The translations under genes and the position numbers were made by a program. DNA of 64,000 bases from Mytilus trossulus. Its lineage: Eukaryota > Mollusca > Bivalvia > Mytilida > Mytilidae. The DNA is taken from the NCBI RefSeq assembly GCF_036588685.1, contig NC_086378.1, positions 38,603,578 through 38,667,577 on the forward strand, read 5' to 3'. Position 1 is the stretch's first letter, and every line of letters begins with the position of its first letter. Below are positions 1-10,000 of this stretch, piece after piece. The notes under the pieces are model-generated. The model was given only the letters and a program-made list of their open reading frames with translations. It made no database searches and was not told the origin of the DNA.

Positions 1-2991
1 GCTTTAAACTCAACACCATCCAGTTCAAACTCCTCAGGCTGACACCATTCTACCATATTCCCTGAAAATAATCAAGATGTTATGAAGTGTAGTCCAAAAT
101 TTCTTCATTGTATTTTGTTACTTACACACTGGGTAACTTTCCATATTAGTTTTATGTAATCAGAGCCTATTCCATGTAGGCATGCTATAAAATCCCCAAA
201 GGAGCAATTTTTACTTATTTAAAGACATACATGTAGGTACAAATGTACATGTTACCGGTATCTAAAGTGTGAATATAAAGTTTGTCTTACCCTGAAATTC
301 AGAAAATAAATTAATAATTTGTTACATTATATCTCATAATTTTAATTACTTGTATTATTTAGTTATAAGTCATGTAAGTAGAACAGTGAGCTACATACTT
401 TCAGCATGGTACATGTGGTACATGTAGGTAAGTTTTTATCAGTCACAGACCATACAGTCACTGACTTTTGCCAGGAAAACGGACTATCCTAGTCAATAAT
501 GATTGTAATTGAAAGTAGCTTCCATGTGCAGGGTTCCAACTCATAACTCACAGTGCTGACAACCTAGTGTTATAGGGGATTTACTTCTTTACCACTTAAA
601 CCCATTAGAACCCTGTCAGAGGCCCTTTCCAGGGTTGGATTGACAAAAACTGTTTGTTAACCCATTCTGCATAACGTTTTTGAAGACCAAATACAAATAT
701 TGGCATGAAAAGTTCTAAATACATACATTATAATTACATGTACAACATGTATGCTGACCATGCCTGTATTGTATGTTTGGATTGATACCTCTGTTATTTG
801 GAGCTCCCCTCAAAAGCTGCAAGGATACAGTGATGTGGTATCCATGAAGACTCCACAACAGGATTAATGGAGATGTGTCACTAAAATATGTACAACCCAC
901 CACCAACATGACCTAGGACAAATCCCCAACCACCAACATGACCTAGGACAAATCTCCAACCCCCAACACCATTATTGGACACTTGGAAGTTTAGTTCATT
1001 ATCACTGAACTTGTACACATTTTTGTTAAGGGGCCAGCTGAAGTACGCCTCCCGCTGTGTGAGTTTCTCCCTGTATTGAAGACCCATTGGTGGCCTTCTG
1101 TTGTTTTCTGCTCTTTGGTCAGGTTGTTGTCTCTTTGACAAATTACCCATTTATATTCTCTATTTTATGTTATTATATATTTTGCTTATGGTGCACACGG
1201 AGGAAGTTAATTGAAGTACATTGTACTCAGAGAAAACCATGGCAACTAGGTGGGAACAGACAAACCAAAGAGATATCTGAAGATTGAACCAGAGATTTGA
1301 ATGGAAGGCTGAAAATCACCCTACAATGTACTTATCAATGTACTGAAATTTCCAGCACCCTGAATCAGGATCTATCCAGGACTTTCAATATAATAGCCAT
1401 TAGTTATAACCACCAACTAGACCACCAACCCCCATTGACAGTTGGTAGTCATTATGGTCAAATCATGTTTTCTTATCATATGTATATATATGAATTCCTA
1501 CTACATGTATGCATGGTGTTTTTACAATTGAAATTGTGATGTCAACTGTCAAAATGCATTCTTAATAGTACGAAAACCCATTTAGACAATAATCAGTATT
1601 CTGGAAATCAATTCAGTAACAGTTACCAAATTCATTAATAGAACCATAAAGGAATTCGAGTTAATTCAGTGTTTATTTGGTTTTGGCATTTACATGTATA
1701 AATAAAAAACGGCATGCTGGGAACAATTTCATACAAAACTACATGTATAGACTTTCTTGAATACTGCCTGGTAAATTAAAATCTTTCTACGGGTTGATAA
1801 AAACTGATGCCAAATGTTCCAAATTCCATATCATTTTCTTATTTATTCAAAAATGACAAAAACAAAAAAATTCTGAAGTTACCCAATTCTTAATGGTTTA
1901 ATTAATGATTTGGTTACTGTGAGTGTTACCAAATACACCTTATCGCTACATGTATTTGTCTGCCATTACATGATTACTGGATAATCACACAGGTTCCTGT
2001 AAAATGTTGACGTCTTGAAACAAAATATCTGACGCCACAATAAAATAGTGATTGTTGTATGATGTCAATAGTTCGAGTGGGACCAATTCTGGGGGCATTT
2101 TGGTTAGAGATATTAAGGTATATTCATTAGGTAAACGGACAGAAAGTCACAGGACATGAAGTCACAAATTTGGTAGGACAAAAAGTCACAAATAATCTGT
2201 TGACAATTGTTTGAATATATAAGAGAAATACCTTGAAATATTTACTTTTCAATACATATATTCATATTAAAGTTTAGGAAATGTGTAATGATTGTATTTG
2301 AAAAATGAAGATTTATTTGATTTTAATCAGGCAAAAGAAAGATTTCTAGGCACCATGAAGCTATTTAAGTGCCAAGCCACTTTGACATTTTGTTTTTTTA
2401 ACAATAATTTGTTAATTTTATATATTTTTTGATAAATTTTGTTTACAAAGTTGGTTTATAAACAATAGTTCAAGAAAAATACAAAAATATTTTTGTAGAA
2501 ATAAGCGTTTTTTATTCAAAGAAAATAATCAGAAAAAATGAATTGTGACTTTTTGTCCTGTGACTTTCTGTCCTAAATTCTATTCATTAATGTGACCGTA
2601 TTTCAGAACTGTCACTTCTTTCAGTAAGTGGCCACCGTGAACTGGTTGACTATCCTGCCACATTTATAGAGTGCACGCATGTATAAAATTTTACACTGAT
2701 TACATCAACAGATCACGTTTTATTTTCCAAAATATTTGTGATTGATTATGAGCTTACTATCATCAAATGTTTACCTGATCTTGTATCAAAAGTTACAACA
2801 AAGACACAGACAACAAAATCGAAATCACAGGCCAAGGAAGACGATGATGAACTGGTGTTGATTGTGCCATTCCCAGTCACAACACCTTTCAGTTCAGGTG
2901 GCACATGCCAAACTCTTTTTCTTGGATTAGGATAATTGTAATCATCTCCATCTGTTTCCGCTAAAAGCGGCGATTTTTCTTCTTGTGCCAT
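1..2991 (-). CDS. DENND11: DENN domain-containing protein 11 (LCHN), 5' exons, partial
   Basis: Two exons of a gene that continues past the left edge. Coding exon 1 is 2991..2775 (72 codons plus one base, MAQEEKSPLL to FDTRS) with donor G|GTAAAC. Exon 2 starts at 61 after TTTTCAG and runs out of the window. The split codon G|GG gives Gly, so the protein reads CVFVVTFDTRSG then NMVEWCQPEEFELDGVEFK. This matches my memory of human DENND11/KIAA1147 (VAVFVVTFDTRAGNMVEWC, then a GVEFK match), which is the N-terminal longin-like part of a DENN protein. DENN proteins regulate Rab GTPases; the precise role of this one is poorly known. The low-complexity head (poly-Ser at residues 47-52) precedes the conserved block, as in the human protein. 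EEKSPLL resembles an acidic dileucine sorting signal (inference). The start is the first ATG, and an ETS-like site lies about 50 bp upstream. The 2.7-kb intron holds repeats only. Confidence 0.9.
62..2120. other. DENND11 intron 1, distal part
   Basis: AT-rich intronic DNA with no coding exon visible on either strand. Two near-identical ~31-bp direct repeats (core ACCAACATGACCTAGGACAA) lie at about 895-957. Positions about 1021-1165 match, from memory, a repeat common in Mytilus (AAGGGGCCAGCTGAAG, then CCATTGGTGGCC and GGTTGTTGTCTCTTTGACA). Short ORFs here are not gene-like. Confidence 0.55.
2121..2589. mobile_element. Mutator-like MITE with 9-bp target duplication
   Basis: A 451-bp element (2130-2580) bounded by perfect direct repeats TATTCATTA at 2121-2129 and 2581-2589. 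The ends are inverted: the left arm contains GGACAGAAAGTCACAGGACA, and the reverse complement of the right arm contains the same 20 bases. Beyond this the arms stay partly similar (GTCACAAAT against GTCACAATT). There is no ORF, so it would be non-autonomous. A 9-bp duplication is typical of the MULE/Mutator superfamily; the family assignment is inference. Confidence 0.75.
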
Positions 2992-3042
2992 TTTATCACA
3001 AATATTTACATTTTACTTTTGACATTTTCATAAATAATACGA

Positions 3043-3052
3043 CCACTTCCGG
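3043..3052 (-). promoter_or_regulatory. ETS-type site upstream of DENND11
   Basis: The minus strand reads CCGGAAGTGG, a consensus ETS/GABP site, 52-61 bp upstream of the DENND11 start codon. Such sites are common in core promoters of broadly expressed, TATA-less genes. A second, looser CCGGAACTG lies near 3094-3102. The functional role is inferred from position only. Confidence 0.4.
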
Positions 3053-3150
3053 TTAGTGTGTAATAAATTGTCAAATTCGGAATCGTCTGTACAGTTCCGG
3101 ACACTTCACTAAAAAAAGAAAAAAAAATAGTATTTCGGCTTTATCTGATA

Positions 3151-3180
3151 CTGAGACTACTATAACAATAGTAGTCTCAG
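3151..3180. repeat. Short perfect inverted repeat
   Basis: CTGAGACTACTAT and its exact reverse complement are separated by AACA. The right arm sequence recurs at 4442-4455 (TATAGTAGTCTCAG), about 1.3 kb away, so the hairpin may mark the end of an unclassified inverted-repeat element. Confidence 0.6.
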
Positions 3181-4334
3181 TCTGGTCTTATATGCTGAGT
3201 TTTTTTTTTCTATTCATAAGGTGTGGTTTTGGCATGCAAGCTGAAAGATTTGTTTTTGATCGGTTATTTATTTTTCACGGTAAACTAGGAGGACAGGTTA
3301 TCTATTTTCTGCTCTATTAAAGCAAGATTTTTCATTTTCATTAAAGCAAAGGACTGATTATTTATTTTCACAACTATATTTATGATATTCGAAAACATAC
3401 AACTTTAAATATTTTTTTCTTCTAAATAATACATGTATAGTCCGCTGAAGTCATTATGTGCCATTTAATCATAATTTTTCATCAATGAACCTTTGCAGAA
3501 ATGAATCTTCTTTATTTCCAACTGCATATATCATGTACATACACAGTATTAAAGTGTGGATGTATCTAGCCTTTTTTTAAGTTTTGTAATTAATAATTTT
3601 TTGACAATTTTTTGGTCTCAAAACAAAATGTATAGATTCAGTGTTACTATTTAAGATTAAGTTTCTAGGGAAAAAATTAAAAGACCAATATGCATGATAA
3701 AGCAAAAATGTAATTCACATTGTTAATTCTGTGGCTTCTGTTTTTTTTTAAATCATGTTCAAGTTAAAATTATAAATTTCAAAAGGAATGCAACACAAAC
3801 AGAATACAGAAGGGCAATCAATGAACAAAAGACAAATAAATAATAAACATTGATCCCGAAAAATCAGGGGCTATGTCTGAGGGAGAACAGAAATTGCTAT
3901 GTAGGCAAGCATTTGGTTTTGAAAATTCCTACATGATGCATTTGTCTCAATGTAGTTACAACCCTGTAATAAAAGTGAGGTAAGTGTTCCTAAGAAAATA
4001 TACATCAAGTGAAATGAAACAAATTTAAAAAAAAATCAAGTATATTTGAATAATATTTATACTTTTACTATTAAAAGATTTGAGAAGTGTTTCCGGATTT
4101 CAGTTTTGTGGGAAAAAAATGAATTTATGAAGAATATGGTGCCATCTCATGCTTTCGAATAGACCTGCTGAGTTATTTATTTTCAATACAAATGTATATA
4201 TTCAAACTACCACAGAACATACACAAATGCAATGGTTGTCACTGTATTTGAACAAAAGACAAAAGAACTGTGGCTGCTTGAAGAATGTGTCATAGCAATG
4301 GAACTGTCGATTAGAGCTGAGAGTACTATATAAA
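3181..4334. other. Intergenic, no gene seen
   Basis: AT-rich sequence upstream of DENND11. I see no conserved exon on either strand and no clear repeat apart from poly-A and poly-T runs. It may be the interior of an element delimited by the CTGAGACTACTATA inverted copies at 3151 and 4442. Confidence 0.4.
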
Positions 4335-4425
4335 AAAGAAGATGTGGTATGATTGCTAATGAGACAACTATCCACAAAAGACCAAAATGACACAAACATT
4401 AACAACTATAGGTCACCGTAAGGCC
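4335..4425 (+). repeat. Dispersed mussel repeat (GATGTGGTATGAT family)
   Basis: Contains GATGTGGTATGATTGCTAAT, then GAGACAACTATCCACAAAAG, then GACACAAACATTAACAACTA and TAGGTCACCGTA. The same blocks recur at 17658-17755, 27370-27645 and 41356-41590, and in reverse orientation near 15930-16015 and 62740-62800. I recognise this as a very common dispersed repeat of Mytilus; its transposon class is not evident here. Confidence 0.7.
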
Positions 4426-4944
4426 TATAACGTAAATTATATATAGTAGTCTCAGATTAGAGGCTTGTACTTCCTTGATATCTCAGCTCAGTATTCAGGC
4501 TGAGGGTATATAAATTCCTCCCATTAACCCATGGTATACCCAGTATAGCCAGTGCAGTTCGTTAAAAACTGCCATTTGTCATGGTATACCACAGGAGTAT
4601 GGTTTATCATGTTTCCATATTTGTTTTAAATCATATTTAACTATTAAATAACAATCAGTATACGTGTATGACAGATTGCATGTGTTGTTTGTGTGGATAT
4701 TGTATGAACATTATGAGTTGTGTTGATTCATATGCTTTCTTTCGGCCCTGTGTATGGAGATTGTAGGGATATCAGCTATTAAAGTGCATCAATAAGGTAT
4801 TTTAGCCTTTTTTGATGATACAACATGCATGTAGATGGCGTTCGCCCCGGTTACATAAATCATGTAGGTTTTTTATTTTCTATTCAGGAAGCAAAGTCGT
4901 ATATATCTGAAGGTAGAAAACTAGTAGCACATGTTTAATAGCAA

Positions 4945-5222
4945 AACAAGAATGTGTCCATGGTACACGGATGCCCAACTCGCACTATCATTTTCTATCT
5001 TCATTGGATGGTGAAATTGGGGTCAAAAATCTATTTTTGGCTTTTACGGTAGAAAGATCAAATTGTAGGAAACATGTTTACTAAGTGTCAAGTTGACTGG
5101 ACATTAACTTCATCAAAAACTTCCTTGACCAAAAATAACCTGAAGCGGGACAGACGGACAAACTGCCGGACGAACGAATGGACGCACAGACCAGAAAACA
5201 TAATGCTCTTCTGCTGTCTTAG
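4945..5222 (+). repeat. Dispersed repeat ending in GACGGAC-rich tail, copy 1
   Basis: Aligns along its length with 28150-28445. Shared blocks include CACTATCATTTTCTAT, AGAAAGATCA, CTAAGT.TCAAGTTGA, CCTGAAGCGGGACAGACGGA and CAGACCAGAAAACATAATG. No ORF of note. The origin (SINE or DNA element) is not resolved. Confidence 0.65.
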
Positions 5223-5269
5223 GTCAGACATAAACACAGTAGATATGCTGTTATTGTCAATGAGACAAC

Positions 5270-5600
5270 TACTATAGTATCCAATGAGAGGTTGAAAGCA
5301 ATTATGGCCTTCAACAATGAGAAAACTCCATACAGTGTAGTCGGATATATAAAAGTACATACATGAAAAACACGAAACAATTAAATCGAGAAATTTAACA
5401 GATTACGTCATAACAAAACAATTTTCAAAAAACAAATATGACAAACATGAACCAACAACAACCATTGAATTACAGATTCCCCGACTTGGGACACGGGATC
5501 TTATAGATCGTGGCGGGGTTAAACATGTTTGAAGGCGTCAACTCTCCCCTTACCTGGAATATAGTGATGTAATAGAACAGAAGAAGAAAAAATTGGTTTA
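5270..5600 (+). repeat. Dispersed repeat, inner part of the GATGTGGTATGAT family
   Basis: Carries GGCCTTCAACAATGAG, ACAACCATTGAATTACAG and GTGGCGGGGTTAAACATG. Related blocks appear in the other, longer copies (27450-27645, 41440-41590, 44155-44290). The flanking 5600-5800 holds two related ~120-bp stretches with AACTAAAGGT and no gene. Confidence 0.55.
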
Positions 5601-5807
5601 TACTTTTTTATCTATATATTAACTAAAGGTAGATATTCAAACACACTCAAAAGATGTAATGGAACAACAGAAGAACTAACTTGGTTAATACTTCTTTATC
5701 CATTAAAAATTAAATAAAATGTTTTCGATCAACTAAAGGTTGATTCTCCAGCACAAATACTAAAGGTCACAAGCCCACAAATGAATGTTAATTTAAAATT
5801 ACTAGGC

Positions 5808-6392
5808 AAAAGGAGTAGGTCCGGTAAGGACCGATTTTGGCCTCAAATTTTAGGTTCATCTGATGAAAGATTTTGACCACTTTTTAAACACTTAAGTGTC
5901 TATTTCATTTAAATCAATTAGTTTATGTGAAAGATTTTAATTGATTTAGTCATTAAAAACGATCCGATTCAAGCTCTAATATGAAAAATCTACCAATTAT
6001 GCCGAAAAATGTCACTTTTCAGATGTTTTTTGTCAAAAACAAAAGTGGCCGCATCCGTGTTCATCTTCAACATTTATATATGTTATGTATTATTATAAAA
6101 TACAGCTTACATTTCAATATTAAGGATGAACACGAATGCGGCCACTTTCGTTTTACACGAAAACCGTCTAAAATTTAACTAAAAAGCTAGAATTGTGAAG
6201 ATTTTAGTAATTTAGCATGCCTTTATGGTGCTAGCACCCGATATATGTGCATTGTTATGTCAAAAACAGCCCATATTTATGTAGCAGAAGTATTCTACTG
6301 TGTAATAAATAACCAAATGTTTACATTTTAACAACTTTGTAAAACTGCTATATTTTGGGGCCAAATAGGGGTCTTACTGGACCTACTCCTTT
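5808..6392. mobile_element. Inverted-repeat element with a nested hairpin
   Basis: The left end has AAAAGGAGTAGGTCCGGTAA and the right end, read in reverse, has AAAGGAGTAGGTCCAGTAAG, giving ~585 bp between inverted ends. Near the middle a second inverted repeat lies at about 6030-6160: AAAAGTGGCCGCATCCGTGT on the left and, reversed, GAAAGTGGCCGCATTCGTGT on the right, with a ~60-bp loop. No coding capacity. I could not assign a clear target-site duplication. Confidence 0.6.
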
Positions 6393-7073
6393 ACTTTTTT
6401 CCAATACTCTATCTAATTCAAATAGAGATCTATATTTCAATTAGATTGTTCCAATACTTAACCAGTGCATTATTATAATCTGTTGAAACAACAGAACAAT
6501 GTATACGAATGGGACGACTAATTGATATTCAAGGGCAATGAGATGGGGGAATGCAGTGTTTTTTAAATGAATATTCTGATCTATAAAAATGAAACAATAA
6601 CTGTGTCCAAATCATTCTGTGATTTGATGGTAAGAAAAATTAACATTCTGTCCATCAAAATGCAGGAAGAAAATGTTTTCCAAAGAGAAAATACCTTGAG
6701 TGAAAATACCCAATTTGAAATATTCCGTCAGAGACTTTTTATGTTTGAAGTATATATCTCTGTGTGTACTATTTTTGTTAAAATCTCCGTCAAGTAGTAT
6801 AGTTTTTGACTAGAACTGCTTGTCATATATTCGTTTTCTTAAGAGCAAATATTTTAAAGACTATAATGGTTCTATAATATATGAAGTTTATATCTGGTCA
6901 TCATACTATTTCGACTACTAGTATTAAGAAACATGTATATTTACATACAAACATCTGATGAAAGATAATATTGCATAAATTAGCATAAATTTGTGAAAAA
7001 AAAGTATATATAAATATGCCCAGCCTTGGATTGACTTAGCCTAATTTTATAAAAAGTATCGTATTAATGTTCA
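6393..7073. other. 3' flank of the phosphatase-like gene
   Basis: AT-rich and without recognisable exons. Part of it is probably the 3' untranslated region of the minus-strand gene ending at 7074. I found no canonical AATAAA close to that stop codon. Confidence 0.4.
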
Positions 7074-10000
7074 TTATCGTGGATCCTGTATCGGACCAAG
7101 CACATCATTGTACATCTTGTATACGTCACTAAAAGTTGTTTCGTTGACAGTAAATCCGAGCTCATGTATGCGCTTCAAAGCCCATTGTAAATCTTTATTG
7201 TACTGTACTGCCGCTGCTAGGACACCCATAAAAGCTGAAATATACAAGTTCGGATATTACGAAGATGTATAGATATAAAAAAACTTAAACCTTATGCTGC
7301 ATAGTATAAAACATATAAACAGAAGCTCTGGTGAGATTTCTACCTATTACAAAAAAAATATACCCCCCCCCCAAAAAAAAAAAAGAAGAAGGATGATATA
7401 CACATATCAAACATAGAACTGAATTCGGCCAAGTTTTGTTATAATTATACAATGTAATACGGTTTCATGTTATAAATCAACTGTGTCTGTACATTGTATT
7501 ATGTGTCTTTGTCCACTGCAAGAAAATACGTCATCAGAGAGTCATTTCATTTTTTTTTAATAGTGTTAAAACATGTGTTGACTGGGCGGCATCTTTCATT
7601 ACATGGAGAGTAGACACCTTACTATGTCTGGAAAATACCATCCATTGTTTTGTTTCGTAGTTTGTTTAATTTATCAGTATATTTTCGTAAGATCGTAAAC
7701 TAACGCATTTGTAGATTTGTGTTGCTCATCATTTGGTTGTCAATATTGTGCTTTGTGTACTGTTGTCTTTTAATATTGTGCTTTGTGTACTGTTGTCTTT
7801 TAATATTGTGCTTTGTGTACTGTTGTCTTTTAATATTGTGCTTTGTGTACTGTTGTCTTTTTGTCTTTTTCTTTTTGGTAATGGCGTGGTTACTTTATTT
7901 TCGACTTGAGAGTTTGAATGTCTCTTTAGCATTCTCCGCCTTCGCCTCTCTTCTAGAATGCATGAACACGATATTGTACGATGAACACGATATACTACAT
8001 TTCCCATTTGTAAGTGCATTGTATACAATCTGCACAACAAACATGTATTTGCAAACATGTATTTGCAAAATATGTACAATTTCACATGTTATAATGAATT
8101 CCGCCAGCCCCTTTTCTAATCTAGAACACCATTTACAAATTCCTTTACAACTCTTCATTAGGATCAAACCAAATGTTGGCCACTAAAGATGATTTTTATT
8201 ACAGTTAATTCAGATGCCGGATCCAGGATATTGAAAAGGAGCGACACACTATATGCTACCTTGGGGTGCAACATGTAAACAGTCTATGCATAACCATAAA
8301 TGTAGCTCCATTAGAAATCCCAGACCCCTTTCCCCAAAAAATCTGGATCATTTTATTTCTCTCGGTGCAGTGACAAGTACCATCACGACAGGCTAGGGAA
8401 AAAAATCCAATAAAACTATATTACTGGCTATTGTTATTTGGAGTTTTAGAGAACGCCATTACAACTTCGACCTTGACTACTATATAGGACCGTATTATCT
8501 CCGGTCATCAATCTGAATGAATTAGAATGAACTTTCTTGACACAAGTTAAATTTACCAGTTCTTTGTCCAATAGTACAGTGAAACAAAACTGGCCCGTCG
8601 TTTCCTATCTTTAACAGCTTGTCCTTGTACTGTTTAAATACATCTGTACTGAAGGTGGAACTAATATCTGCAATACAACTTCACGCTTTAAATATGCTAA
8701 TATAATGATAAAACCGTCTAGTTTGTGGTTCGTGATGCACATATATTTACGTTATATCAAAGGATATAGGTCATACATTTATTTTATTGATTTATTTAGT
8801 AGTTATAAAAATATTGTATGAGGAAAATTTCCAACTATGATATATTGTGTAGAAAGTAGAAATTTGTAACTGTGATTAGAAATCACACATTTGTGAATTA
8901 AGAGAGCAGCAGTTTAACTGGTTTTTACGAGACCTATACACAGGCACTTGTCTCAAAAAAAATTTCCTATATATACCTTAATATAACATGTTATATTAAG
9001 GTATATATAGGAATTTTTTTTTGAGACAAGGTATATATAGGAATTTTTTTTTGAGACAAGTGCCTGTGGACCTATAGGGTTGTTGCAAGAGCCCTCGCTT
9101 AATCTTTTATTTCAACTGCAGGGGCGGATTTAGGCGGGGGCGTGGCGGGCGTGCGCCCCCCTAAAATTTGCAAAGCATGGGTTGACTTCAACATTTTTCA
9201 AGTATCAGAAGAGACCATTCAATCTTATTTTAACTAAGTATAAATAAAACAGTCAGTTTCACAGAATCAACGTGATTACTAATCAACTGACCTACGCTTT
9301 ATCAAAGTTCTATCAATAATTTGAAAGGAATGTGTCAAACGCGGAGCTGCGTTTGATGACAGATATAATAGGTTTTTAGCTGTTTAAGTAAAAACATTGT
9401 GTTTTCGGTTTTTATAATCAATTTGTTTGATTAATCGAAGTTCCAAAACATCCCTAAATCACTTTCACAATTTCATCATGACACGGTCCAGAAAACAGTC
9501 GGCAGGTGAAATTCTTTTATGATATCCGTAATGAAAGATAGAAATACTGTTTTAAGCGAAAGGTTAGTTTATTAATTTGTATCTCTGTGTTTATATTTAT
9601 TTCTCCCTTGCAACCTAATTAGTTAGCCGAATTCTGTACCATATTACCGTATGCTTGGGATCCCAAGTAAATTAAAATATCTGCGTAAATGCATCTCATT
9701 CTGATTTTAGTTGTTTGTGGCGAACACAGTGAAGTCTGGCACGACCTCCGAAAATCAAAAAAGTAGAAAACAGATAGTATGAAAGGACAATTAAAAATTG
9801 CTGGTAAAAGTAGAACTTTTCGTTTGAAAAATATATTGGTTAGGTGAGCAATTGTGATCTGTCTCGTCTCACTCTGTCCGCCCGTCTATCTGTAGATTGT
9901 TGTCAGGTGTGGATTAAGGCTGTTTCAGCTTTAAACTTGAATTCCTCGCTTATTTTAACACACAATAGTTCGAGCTATCTACATTTCACCCCTTAAGAAG

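Noticed and set aside
2746..2991. 81-aa ORF as a small complete protein
   Set aside because: The last residues are intron; a donor at 2775 joins in frame to the DENND11 exon at 1-61.
7719..8186. 155-aa ORF with LCFVYCCLLI repeats as a membrane protein
   Set aside because: Translated 30-bp minisatellite inside an intron.
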